Positions 41,319 through 49,844 of a stretch of 64,000 nt of DNA are shown one piece after another (the first letter of the stretch is position 1; every line of letters begins with the position of its first letter). The position numbers were made by a program, and so were the translations under genes. Under the pieces are notes generated by a model. The model saw only the letters and a program-made list of their open reading frames with translations, did no database searches and was not told the origin of the DNA. Source of the DNA: CAVWSM01 sp963799425 (GTDB lineage Bacteria; Actinomycetota; Actinomycetes; Jiangellales; Jiangellaceae); assembly GCA_963799425.1 (NCBI GenBank), contig CAWCXA010000020.1:1-64000 (forward strand). Reading direction: 5' to 3'.

Positions 41319-42683
41319 GTGTCCCAACTGCCTGTTGTCGTTATCGGTGCCGGCCCCGTTGGGTTGGCGGCCGCCGCCCACTTGGTCGAGCGGGGGATCG
41401 AGCCCCTGGTTCTGGAAGCCGGTGAGACTGTCGGTGCCTCGGTTCTCCGCTGGGGCCACGTCCGCGTGTTCTCGCCGTGGCGGTTCAACCTCGACAAGGC
41501 CGCCGTCCGCCTGCTCGCCGGCAGCGACTGGGAGCACCCGGACCCTGCCGCTTTGCCCACCGGTGCTGAATTGGTCGACCGCTATCTGCGCCCGTTGGCC
41601 GAACACCCGGGCATCGCGCCGCACCTCCGTACCGGCGTCGAAGTGGTGGCAGTGGCGCGGGCCGGAGTCGACAAGGTCCGCACAGCTGGCCGGGACGGAC
41701 AGGCGTTCGTGGTGCGCGTGCGCGACCGCGCGGGTGACGAATCCGAGATCCACGCCCGCGCCGTCATTGACGCCTCCGGCACCTACAGCGCCCCCAATCC
41801 TCTCGGCGCCAACGGGTTGCCCGCGCTCGGCGAGCACGCCGCGGCTGCCTGGGTGACCGAAGCGATGCCCGACGTCCTGGGTGCTGACCGAGAGCAGTTC
41901 GCAGGCCGGCGGGCGCTGGTCGTCGGTTCGGGGCACTCCGCGGCCAACACGCTGCAGACGCTGGCCGAGCTGGCCCGGGAGGAAACCGGCACACAGGTGC
42001 ACTGGGCGATCCGCAGCGGCACCCCGGCCCGGGCCTACGGCGGCGGTGACGCCGACGAGCTGCCTGAGCGCGGCAAGCTCGGCTCGCGGTTGCGGGCTCT
42101 GGTCGCATCGGGCCAGGTCACTCTGCACGCCGGTTTCCGAACGGCACGGCTGGAACCGTTGGCAGACAAGCCGGAGGACGGCCCGGTCCGCGTCATCAGC
42201 ACCGACGCAAGCGGCATAGAGACGTCGGTTGAGGTTGACGTCGTCGTGTCCGCCACCGGTTTCCGCCCCGACTTCGAGCTCGCCCGTGAGCTCCGCCTCG
42301 ACCTCGACCCGACGCTCGAATCCGTCCGCGCACTCGCGCCCCTCATCGACCCCAACTCTCACTCCTGCGGCACCGTGCGCCCGCACGGACACCGCGAGCT
42401 GGAGCAGCCGGAAGGCGGCTACTACGTCGTCGGCATGAAGAGCTACGGACGCGCGCCGACATTCCTAATGGCCACCGGTTACGAGCAGGTGCGCTCGGTA
42501 GTCGCCGCACTTGCTGGTGACCTAGAGTCCGCCGACGCAGTCGAGCTCGATCTACCGCAGACTGGGGTCTGCTCGACCAACCTGGAGCCGGTGTCGATCG
42601 GGCTCGCCACGGGCGTCCAAGGCGGCCTGGCTGCGTTCCCGTTGGAGGAGGTGGGCGCCGGTGCCGGTGGCGGATGCTGCTGA
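41319..42683 (+). CDS. FAD-dependent oxidoreductase with C-terminal Cys pair, ars-linked
   Basis: A 454-residue flavoprotein of the flavin-monooxygenase/thioredoxin-reductase-like class. FAD motif VVIGAGPVGLAAAAHLVERG is at 7-26, NAD(P)H motif ALVVGSGHSAANTLQTLAEL near 203-222, and VVVSATGFRPDFEL follows. The protein ends GAGAGGGCC, a Cys pair that might bind As(III). Similar flavoproteins (ArsO-like) occur in actinobacterial arsenic operons. It is controlled by twin ArsR operators and overlaps arsR by 23 bases. The substrate is not known. Confidence 0.82.
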   Translation: MSQLPVVVIGAGPVGLAAAAHLVERGIEPLVLEAGETVGASVLRWGHVRVFSPWRFNLDKAAVRLLAGSDWEHPDPAALPTGAELVDRYLRPLAEHPGIAPHLRTGVEVVAVARAGVDKVRTAGRDGQAFVVRVRDRAGDESEIHARAVIDASGTYSAPNPLGANGLPALGEHAAAAWVTEAMPDVLGADREQFAGRRALVVGSGHSAANTLQTLAELAREETGTQVHWAIRSGTPARAYGGGDADELPERGKLGSRLRALVASGQVTLHAGFRTARLEPLADKPEDGPVRVISTDASGIETSVEVDVVVSATGFRPDFELARELRLDLDPTLESVRALAPLIDPNSHSCGTVRPHGHRELEQPEGGYYVVGMKSYGRAPTFLMATGYEQVRSVVAALAGDLESADAVELDLPQTGVCSTNLEPVSIGLATGVQGGLAAFPLEEVGAGAGGGCC

Positions 42684-43041
42684 GCGTGCGCTGACGACGT
42701 CGGTGTCCGAGGCGCTCGCCTGCTGCCCACCCGTGACACGCGCCGTCATCGGCGATGAAGAAGCCTCGCAGCTCGCTGTGCTGCTGAAGGCGGTCGCCGA
42801 TCCCGTACGCATCAAGTTGATCTCGCTGATCGCCTCACACGACGGCCGCGAGGCATGCGTGTGCGACCTCAACGACGCGTTCGACCTGTCACAGCCGACG
42901 ATCAGCCACCACCTCAAGATCCTGCTGGACGCTGGGCTCGTGACGCGAGAGAAGCGCGGTGTGTGGGCCTACTACACGGTTGTCCCGGAAGCACTTGACG
43001 CCTGCGCCAGCATGCTGAGCGTCACAAAGGTTGGTCATTAG
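42661..43041 (+). CDS. arsR: ArsR-family arsenic-type repressor
   Basis: A 126-residue winged-helix repressor. The metal-binding helix has ACVCDL (Cys66, Cys68), followed by LSQPTISHHLKILLDAGLVTREKRGVWAYY. A second Cys pair, Cys21-Cys22 in the N-terminal arm, resembles the three-cysteine As(III) site described for Corynebacterium ArsR. GTG 42661 follows GGAGGAGG. It probably represses its own operon through the twin GACAT-N6-ATGTC operators. No arsenite pump or arsenate reductase is in the window. Confidence 0.9.
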   Translation: MPVADAAERALTTSVSEALACCPPVTRAVIGDEEASQLAVLLKAVADPVRIKLISLIASHDGREACVCDLNDAFDLSQPTISHHLKILLDAGLVTREKRGVWAYYTVVPEALDACASMLSVTKVGH

Positions 43042-43047
43042 CGCGGC

Positions 43048-44043
43048 CTATCCGATCAGCGCGTTCAGGATCCAGTAGGCCACCGCGGCCATGCCCGCGG
43101 CCAGCGGGAAGGTCAGGATCCAGGCAGTGACGATGTTGCCGGCAACGCCCCAGCGCACGGCCGACCGCCGCTTCGTGGCACCGACGCCCATGATCGCCGA
43201 GGTGATCGTGTGTGTCGTCGAGATGGGCGCGCCGAACCCGATGGCCGCCGTATAGAGCACGCCGGCAGCAGTCGACTCGGCCGCAAAGCCGCGCGCCGGA
43301 TCGAGCTCGATGACGCGGCGGCCGAGCGTACGCATGATGCGCCAGCCACCGGAGTAGGTGCCGAGCGAGATGGCGCCGGCGGCAGCGAACACCACCCAGG
43401 GCGGGATCTCGCTGGTGTCCTCCAGATAGCCACCGGTTACGAGCGCCAGGACGATGACGCCCATCGTCTTCTGCGCGTCCTGCAGCCCGTGACCGAGCGC
43501 CATCGCGGATGCCGAGAAGGTCTGCGCGATGCGGAATCCCCGATTCGTACGAGCCGGGTTGCGCCGGTAGAACACCCACGAGATCGCGACCATCAGCAGG
43601 AACGCCACCGCGAATCCAACCACGGGTGAGATCACCATCGGGATGAGCACGTTGCTCGTGATGGAGTCCCAGTGAATAGTCGACGCCGACGCCAAGCCGG
43701 CACCGACGAGGCCGCCGATCAACGAGTGCGTTGACGATGACGGCAAGCCGAAATACCAGGTGATCAGGTTCCAGCCGATAGCGCCCACGAGGGCTCCGAG
43801 GACGACGACCAAGCCCTGCGTCCCGTCGGGCGCAGCAATGGTCTCGCTGACCGTCTCCGCGACCTGCTGGCCGAGGAACGCGCCGATGAGGTTCATGATC
43901 GCGGCGATCGCCAGCGCCACGCGCGGCGTGAGCGCCCGCGTTGACACCGAGGTAGCAATCGCGTTGGCCGCGTCGTGGAAGCCGTTGGTGTAGTCGAAGA
44001 CGAGCGCCACAACGACGACGGCGATGATGAGGGCAAGCTCCAC
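43048..44043 (-). CDS. pit: PiT-family inorganic phosphate transporter
   Basis: A 331-residue low-affinity phosphate/cation symporter with about ten membrane spans. The two PiT repeats are seen as DYTNGFHDAANAIATSVSTRAL near residue 17 and FGAPISTTHTITSAIMGVGA near residue 273; GLPSSSTHSLIGGLVGAGLA also matches. The DUF47 gene ends 2 bases upstream on the same strand, the usual pit accessory pair. arsR is convergent, 6 bases away. Confidence 0.94.
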   Translation of the reverse strand: MELALIIAVVVVALVFDYTNGFHDAANAIATSVSTRALTPRVALAIAAIMNLIGAFLGQQVAETVSETIAAPDGTQGLVVVLGALVGAIGWNLITWYFGLPSSSTHSLIGGLVGAGLASASTIHWDSITSNVLIPMVISPVVGFAVAFLLMVAISWVFYRRNPARTNRGFRIAQTFSASAMALGHGLQDAQKTMGVIVLALVTGGYLEDTSEIPPWVVFAAAGAISLGTYSGGWRIMRTLGRRVIELDPARGFAAESTAAGVLYTAAIGFGAPISTTHTITSAIMGVGATKRRSAVRWGVAGNIVTAWILTFPLAAGMAAVAYWILNALIG

Positions 44044-44045
44044 GC

Positions 44046-44657
44046 TCAGGACTCCTTGAGCGCGATCTGCTCGATCGTGTTGGCCACGTGCTCGAAGCCG
44101 TCGGCCGCCGCCTCTAGTGCCTCGACGACACCCTGCAGCTTGAGCACTTCCAGCGCCTCGTACTCCCCGGAGAACAGTCTTGCGAGCAGACGCCGGTGGA
44201 TCTGGTCTGCCTCGTTCTCCAGCCGGTTGATCTCGATCCAGTACTCCTTCAGACCCGACATGCTGCGCAGCTTGGGCATCGCCTCGGCGGTGAGCGCTGC
44301 CGCACGCTGCAGCACCTCGACCTGGTCGATCACCTCTTCGGGCAGCACCTTGAGGCGGTAGAGGACCATCAGGTCCACGGCCGCCTCCATCTCGTCCATC
44401 ACGTCGTCGACGGAGGCCGCGAGCCGGTAGATGTCCTCCCGGTCGAACGGTGTGACGAAGGTCGAGTTCACCCGCCGGATGATGGCGTGGGTGACCTCGT
44501 CGCCCTGGTGCTCGACGTCGCGCATCCGCAGCGCGATCTCCGGCCGGTCGGCGCCGTCGGCCAGCGCTTCGGCGAGAAGTGTGACGCCCACCACCAAGTT
44601 CTCCGCGGCCGAGGTGAACAGGTCATAGAACGCCGTGTCACGGGGCGTGAATCGCAC
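44046..44657 (-). CDS. DUF47/PhoU-like Pit accessory protein
   Basis: A 203-residue all-helical PhoU-like protein (FTPRDTAFYDLFTSAAENLVVGVTLLAEAL; EHQGDEVTHAIIRRVNSTFVTPFDREDIYRLAASVDDVMDEMEAAVD). It contains the D/E-rich metal-binding helices of DUF47. Such proteins regulate Pit transporters, and the gene lies 2 bases upstream of pit. GTG start at 44657. Confidence 0.9.
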   Translation of the reverse strand: MRFTPRDTAFYDLFTSAAENLVVGVTLLAEALADGADRPEIALRMRDVEHQGDEVTHAIIRRVNSTFVTPFDREDIYRLAASVDDVMDEMEAAVDLMVLYRLKVLPEEVIDQVEVLQRAAALTAEAMPKLRSMSGLKEYWIEINRLENEADQIHRRLLARLFSGEYEALEVLKLQGVVEALEAAADGFEHVANTIEQIALKES

Positions 44658-44742
44658 GAGTTAACTCCGTTTGGCCAGGGTGGGACGACGGAATGGTACG
44701 TGCACCGCGCGACACCGCCCCTCCTTGCCGAGAGTCAGGGGC

Positions 44743-46440
44743 CTACGAGAAGCCGGGCACCCCCACCAGCCAGTCGGGGGGTTGGCCGGGCCACCAGTTC
44801 GTCCCATAGCTCTCGTAGGCCATCCCGAGCACCCAGGCGACCGTGAACAGCACAGCGGGGAGCACCCACCCCGCTCGCCGGTCGCGGGTGAGCCGGATGA
44901 TCGCCCAGGTGCCTACGGCGCGAGGGCGCTTGGCGCCGGGTCCGCTCCAGGCCATCAACGCTCCGGCACCTCCAGCCACAGTCAGCGTGCCCCGTGCGTC
45001 AGCACCCGCGCCATGCGCCACAGCTCCTGCTGTGGCGGCGACCAGAAAGATGGGTACGAGCTGCAGGACGGCGCCCACGAGCGCACGGAAGGCGTGCCAC
45101 GGGCTGCTCAGCACTCCGATGACGACGTCGCTGGCGTGCGGGCCGCCACGGATGCGGCGGCGCTCCCACAGGGCGTGACCGGCCAGCCACAACGTCCGCC
45201 CCACGACTAGGAGCAGGAAGACGGCGATGAGGGCAAAGTTGGGCAGCAGCGGAGTCAGCATGGCGATGGCCGCCAGGAGTCCGATCTGGGCCGCGCGCGT
45301 GCGCAACACCGAGCCCGTGGCGTCGGTCGTAGGGGCCGGCAGCGGCTGTTGCAGGGCGAGCGGCGGCGGCGTCGCCGGCACCAGCGGCTGCGCCGCGGCG
45401 TGGGGGAACGGCACGTGCGCAGCCGGCGGGGCAGCCCTCGGGTCTGCCCACACGGCACCTGCCGCCGGTAGGTCGATGCGGGTGGGCGGCGTGACCCGGC
45501 CGACCACGACTGTCGACGGCGCCGCGCCGACGACCATGGTCGCGTCTGGCGCAGCCACCGCGGCCGTTACCTGCCCGGCGACCGACAGGGTCGTGTGCGC
45601 GGCCGCCGTCCGCTGAAAACCCAACCCCGCAGAGGTTGGCGAGGCAGCCGGCGCGAGTCCGAGGCGGGCCCGGAAGTCGGCGATCGACGGCCGCCGGGCC
45701 GGCTCGACTGCGAGCCCAGCCGCGAGCAGCCCGCGAAGCGTCTCGGTCACGCCATTGATGCCGATCTCGCCGCGGCGGATCCGGTCGAGGACGACGACGT
45801 CGGGCCCCTTTCCATACGGCGACTGGCCGGTCGCAGCGAAGGCGATCGTCGCGGCGAGGCCGTGCACGTCCGTCGCCGGCGTCGGATCCAGGCCCATGAC
45901 TGTCTCGGGGGCTAGGTAGCCCGGCGTTCCGACCACCAGGCCGGTCGCGGTCAGGCGAACGTCATCGAGGGCACGCGCCAACCCGAAGTCGATCAACACC
46001 GGCTCGCCGTTGTGGAGCATCACGTTGCCCGGCTTGATGTCTCGGTGCACCACCCCTGCGGCGTGCACGGTGTCGAGCGCGTCGAGCAACCCTGCGACCA
46101 CACGCCGCAACGCATCGCCTCGAAGCGGGCCATGGTCGCGGACGACGGAGTCGAGCGGCGCGCCGGGCACGTAGCGCGTCACGATGTAAGGCGTCGGTCC
46201 GGTGACATCGGCGTCGAGCACCTCGGCCACATGCCGACCACGCACGCGGCGCATCGCTGCGACCTCGCGGGCCAGCCGGTCTCGGGCGTCGACGCCGCCC
46301 AGCAGGTGGGGCCGCAGCACCTTGAGGGCGACGGGGTTTCCGTCGCCGCGCGCAGCAAGGTGCACAACCCCCATGCCGCCCTCGCCGAGGACGTCCAGGA
46401 GCCGGTACGGACCCAGCTGCTCCGGCACGCTCACGGACAC
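44743..46440 (-). CDS. Serine/threonine protein kinase with polytopic C terminus
   Basis: A 565-residue kinase. The kinase domain spans about 10-270: GEGGMGVVHLA (P-loop), VALKVL (Lys), VVHRDIKPGNVML (catalytic loop), LIDFGLA (DFG) and YLAPE. A Pro/Ala/Thr linker follows, then about five or six membrane helices from residue 375 to the end. Unlike PknB it has no extracellular PASTA or NHL sensor, so the membrane part itself may be the sensor or an effector. It ends 25 bases from... the disulfide-reductase gene on the same strand lies downstream of its start. Substrates unknown. Confidence 0.88.
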   Translation of the reverse strand: MSVSVPEQLGPYRLLDVLGEGGMGVVHLAARGDGNPVALKVLRPHLLGGVDARDRLAREVAAMRRVRGRHVAEVLDADVTGPTPYIVTRYVPGAPLDSVVRDHGPLRGDALRRVVAGLLDALDTVHAAGVVHRDIKPGNVMLHNGEPVLIDFGLARALDDVRLTATGLVVGTPGYLAPETVMGLDPTPATDVHGLAATIAFAATGQSPYGKGPDVVVLDRIRRGEIGINGVTETLRGLLAAGLAVEPARRPSIADFRARLGLAPAASPTSAGLGFQRTAAAHTTLSVAGQVTAAVAAPDATMVVGAAPSTVVVGRVTPPTRIDLPAAGAVWADPRAAPPAAHVPFPHAAAQPLVPATPPPLALQQPLPAPTTDATGSVLRTRAAQIGLLAAIAMLTPLLPNFALIAVFLLLVVGRTLWLAGHALWERRRIRGGPHASDVVIGVLSSPWHAFRALVGAVLQLVPIFLVAATAGAVAHGAGADARGTLTVAGGAGALMAWSGPGAKRPRAVGTWAIIRLTRDRRAGWVLPAVLFTVAWVLGMAYESYGTNWWPGQPPDWLVGVPGFS

Positions 46441-46465
46441 GACGGTATCTGAGGCCGCTCGGCCG

Positions 46466-47827
46466 TTACGAGAGGTCCGCCAGCGCCGCTTCGATCCCGC
46501 GGTGGATGGTGGGGTAGGCCCAGATCATGTGCCGCAGCACGCTGAGCGGCACCTGCCCGGCGACCGTCACCGCCAGCGCGCCGAGGACCTCGCCCCCAGT
46601 CGGCCCGGCCGACGTGGCGCCGACCAGCACATCACGGTCAGCATCGGCGACGAGCTTGATGTAGCCCTCGTTGCCTACCTTGTGGATCCATCCACGAGCA
46701 GTCGAGGGCACCTGAGTCGATCCGACCATCACCCGAAGACCCTGCTGGCGGGCCTGTGCCTCGGTGAGGCCGACGCCGCCCACCTCCGGGTCGGTGAAAG
46801 TGACGCGCGGGACGGCTTGGTAGTCGGCGCCTGGACCATCCTCGCCGAGGATGTCTCGTACGACGATGCCGGAGTGGTACATCGAGACGTGCGTGAAGGC
46901 GCCCTTGCCGGTGATGTCGCCCATCGCATAGACGCCGTCTGAGACCAGCATCCGGTCGTCGACCGGGACGGCCCGTGCGTGGGGGTCCACCCCGACGGTG
47001 TCCAGGCCGGCGCCGGCGATGTCGATTCGCCGCCCGGTGGCGACGAGCAGCCGCTCCGCGCGAAGGGTCTCGCCACCGTCGAGGCTCAGCGTGAACTCGC
47101 CGTCGTGCTCGACGCGCACCGCCTTGGCACCCGTGTGTACTGCGATGCCTTCCTTGTCGAAGACCTGAGCGATGAGCGCACCCGACTCGGGCTCCTCCAG
47201 CGGCAGCAGCCTGTCGGACGCCTCGACGAACGTGACCTGCGAGCCGAACCGGGCAAACACCTGGCCGAGCTCGCAGCCGATGGCCCCGCCGCCCAGGACG
47301 AGCAGGGACCCCGGAACCTCGGTGGCTTCGATCGCCTCACGGTTGGTCCAGAGCGGGGTGCCGGCGAGGCCCTCGATCGGCGGCACGGCGGGATCGGTGC
47401 CCGTGTTGACCACGATGGCCTTGCGCGCGGTGACGTCGGTGTCTGTGCCGTTGTTGCTGATGCGTACGAGCCCCGGAGAAACGATGCGGCCGGTGCCGCG
47501 GATGAACGTCCCGCCCTTGCCTTCGAACCGCTCCACAGCGACTGTGTCGTCCCAGTTGTCGGTGGCCTCATCGCGGATGCGCTTCGCGACGGGCGCCCAC
47601 GACGGCCGTACGTCGGACTCACCGGCCATGCCAGGGATGCGGCGGCCCTCCGCCAGCAAGTTGGCCGCCCGGATCATCATCTTGCTCGGCACGCAGCCGT
47701 AGTAGGGGCACTCGCCGCCGACCAGGCGGCGATCCACCCCGACAACTCCCAGTCCCGCCAGTGCAAGGCGCCCAGCGACGTCCTCACCACCCGGTCCCAT
47801 CCCGATGACGACGACGTCAGTGTCCAT
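46466..47827 (-). CDS. Pyridine nucleotide-disulfide oxidoreductase
   Basis: A 453-residue FAD enzyme of the dihydrolipoamide dehydrogenase/mercuric reductase/mycothione reductase class. FAD motif VVVIGMGPGGEDVAGRL at 5-21, redox-active CPYYGC near 40-45, NAD(P)H motif LLVLGGGAIGCELGQVFARFG, YAMGDITGKGAFTHV, and C-terminal HMIWAYPTIHRGIEAAL. In the last segment the classical His-x-x-x-x-Glu pair is seen as AYPTIHRGIE. The exact disulfide substrate cannot be set; GorA-type or Mtr-type roles are alternatives. ATG at 47827. Confidence 0.85.
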   Translation of the reverse strand: MDTDVVVIGMGPGGEDVAGRLALAGLGVVGVDRRLVGGECPYYGCVPSKMMIRAANLLAEGRRIPGMAGESDVRPSWAPVAKRIRDEATDNWDDTVAVERFEGKGGTFIRGTGRIVSPGLVRISNNGTDTDVTARKAIVVNTGTDPAVPPIEGLAGTPLWTNREAIEATEVPGSLLVLGGGAIGCELGQVFARFGSQVTFVEASDRLLPLEEPESGALIAQVFDKEGIAVHTGAKAVRVEHDGEFTLSLDGGETLRAERLLVATGRRIDIAGAGLDTVGVDPHARAVPVDDRMLVSDGVYAMGDITGKGAFTHVSMYHSGIVVRDILGEDGPGADYQAVPRVTFTDPEVGGVGLTEAQARQQGLRVMVGSTQVPSTARGWIHKVGNEGYIKLVADADRDVLVGATSAGPTGGEVLGALAVTVAGQVPLSVLRHMIWAYPTIHRGIEAALADLS

Positions 47828-47864
47828 GGCGGCCTCCAGCCGAGCCGGTGGGGACGTGCGTGGG

Positions 47865-48656
47865 CTAGGTGCTGACCTCGCGCAGGATGCGCAGGCGATC
47901 TCGGTGCCAGGTGCGGGCAAATGTAGCCGCGACGCCAATTGCGGCAGCTCCGGCCACGGCGTCCAGCACGAAGTGGTTGCCGGTGGCCACGACCACAAAG
48001 GTCGCGAACACGGGGTAGGCGATCCCGATCGCGCGGGATGCCGGCGTGCCCCAGCCGTAGAGCATCCAGCCGCACCAGACGGCCCACCCGACGTGCATGG
48101 AGGGGAACGCTGCGAACTCGTTGGTCCACGGTGCAGTGCCGGGCGGCGCGCTTGCGTTGGTGCCCCACCAGCCGAAGTCGGCGTAGTTGGCCATCACATC
48201 GGTGAAGCCCGCCCCCATGAGGCGCGGCGGCGCCATCGGCACCAGCCAGTAGCAGGCAAGCGCGATGATGGTCGCGACGACGAGGGTGTCGCGCGCGAAC
48301 GGATAGATCTCCGGACGTCTCGCTCGCGCCCACACGAGCGCGGCGAGCGTGAGGACGTAGTGCATGGTCGCGTAGGCGTAACAAGCGACGACGGCGACCG
48401 CAGTGTGCGCGTTGGTCCAATTGACCACAGGGAGCTCGAAGTCGAGGCCTAGCGACGCTTCCACATCAAGCAACCGGTAGGCGTTGCGTACGGCCACCGA
48501 TGCGTCGTCTGACGCCGCGAGCCGCGCCAGCGTGTAGGCCCCCCAGACAGCGACGAGCAGCCCGATCTCCGCCCACCACGGCATCTGTCGGCGGCGCAGT
48601 CGCTGCAGCGGAGACAGGCGACTGTCGAGCGTCGACGGCGCCCCGTGTCCCACCAC
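47865..48656 (-). CDS. PAP2-superfamily membrane protein (IPC-synthase-like)
   Basis: A 263-residue membrane protein with about six helices and the C-terminal phosphatase/phosphotransferase motifs: FAAFPSMHVGWAVW (PSxH) and ATGNHFVLDAVAGA with the catalytic His and Asp. The N-terminal part (RLLDVEASLGLDFELPVVNWTNAHTAVAVVACYAYATMHYV) resembles the inositolphosphotransferase/PAP2_3 group. It may dephosphorylate or transfer head groups on membrane lipids. GTG or ATG start at 48656. Confidence 0.85.
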   Translation of the reverse strand: MVGHGAPSTLDSRLSPLQRLRRRQMPWWAEIGLLVAVWGAYTLARLAASDDASVAVRNAYRLLDVEASLGLDFELPVVNWTNAHTAVAVVACYAYATMHYVLTLAALVWARARRPEIYPFARDTLVVATIIALACYWLVPMAPPRLMGAGFTDVMANYADFGWWGTNASAPPGTAPWTNEFAAFPSMHVGWAVWCGWMLYGWGTPASRAIGIAYPVFATFVVVATGNHFVLDAVAGAAAIGVAATFARTWHRDRLRILREVST

Positions 48657-48801
48657 GGCCTCCCCTGTCAGCCGACTTGCTGGTCACCCAGCCCCATACA
48701 CAAAGTGGCTCCGACCCCCAATGCAGCCGAAGCCTTCCGGCAAAGACTAGCCATCACAACTCGCCTGTTGCCCAGATTTATGCCCGCGCGGCGCCCCGAA
48801 T

Positions 48802-48880
48802 TGACCACGTTCACCACGCTTTACCGCCCGGCCCAGCCTTAGCCCTGGTGGTCGGAGGACAACCATAGTGAACGTGGTCA
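48802..48880. repeat. Inverted repeat in the PAP2/WYL intergenic region
   Basis: TGACCACGTTCAC at 48802-48814 is the exact complement of 48868-48880; the 53-base spacer itself is rich in short inverted stretches. It lies in the divergent promoter region between the PAP2 and first WYL genes, 49 bases before the WYL start, so it could be an operator or form a long hairpin in the WYL leader. Confidence 0.6.
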
Positions 48881-48928
48881 TTCCGGGATCAGCCCACCCG
48901 ATCCACGACGCACCCTACAGTCGGACCT

Positions 48929-49841
48929 GTGGCTGGTGGACGAGGCCAACGCGTGCCGCTCGAGCGGCTGGTCCGGCTGCTGTCGGTGCTGTGGCAGGCC
49001 GGTGATCACGGGCTGCCCACGGAGCGACTGGTCGCCATCGGCGCGTACGGCGGAGACGACGAGACCGGGCAGCGCCGCCAGCTGACCCGCGACCTCGCCG
49101 AGCTCAACCGACTCGGCTATGACATCCGCAACGTCGCCCCGGAAGGAACCGACGCCGTCTACCGCCTCGTCGCCCGCGACAACCGCCTGCGCGTCTCGCT
49201 GACCCTGCCCCAGCAGGTGCAGCTCGTCCGGGCCGCGCAGATGGCCCGGCTCGACGACCGTGCCGGACGATCCCTGGGCGTGACCGACGTGCCCAGGGCC
49301 AGTGACGTCCGGGTGGACGCGGGCAGCACGCCGACCCACCTCGACGCCGTCCTGCGCGCGGTTACACGGCAGTGCCTCGTGCGATTCACGTACAACGGCA
49401 AACCGCGGGCGGTGCACCCCCATGTGGTGTTCCCCGGTGCCTCGGGCTGGTACGTCGAAGGCCACGAGGACGGCGACACAGTGGCCAAGGTCTTCGTGGT
49501 GGCCCGCATGAGTGACGTGAGCATCGACGCGCCCGGCACCGCTGACCAGCCGGTCAGCCCACGGCGACGGCAGCTCGATCCGATGACCTGGCAGGTCGAT
49601 CCGCCGACGGACGTGCTCGTCGAGACAACGCCGGAGCATCGTCCGCACGTCGAGGCGACGTTGGGCACCCCGACGTCGGTCGTGGTCGACGATGGGCGGG
49701 TCGTGCTTACCGCTCACCGTGACGCACCGCGCGGCGTTCCGTGCCCGGCTCTACGAGCTCGGGCTCCGCGTACGTGTCCTCGGCCCTGCTGACATCCGAG
49801 CCGAGATCCTCGCCGAGCTGACCGAGATCGCGGGGGGCTGA
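48929..49841 (+). pseudogene. WYL-domain regulator (PafB-like), frameshifted near its end
   Basis: A helix-turn-helix plus WYL protein. The N terminus (PLERLVRLLSVLWQAGDHGLPTERLVA) and TRDLAELNRLGYDIRNV are PafB-like, and the WYL region (LVRFTYNGKPRAVHPHVVF, SGWYVEGHEDG) is complete. Close to 49712-49720 the frame shifts: the original frame gives a nonsense proline/arginine tail ending at 49792, whereas VTHRAAFRARLYELGLRVRVLG...EIAGG continues in the +1 frame to a TGA at 49841. Restored length is about 303 residues. The next WYL gene starts 3 bases later. It may still work without the last 40 residues, or the shift may be an error. Confidence 0.8.
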
Positions 49842-49844
49842 CGG

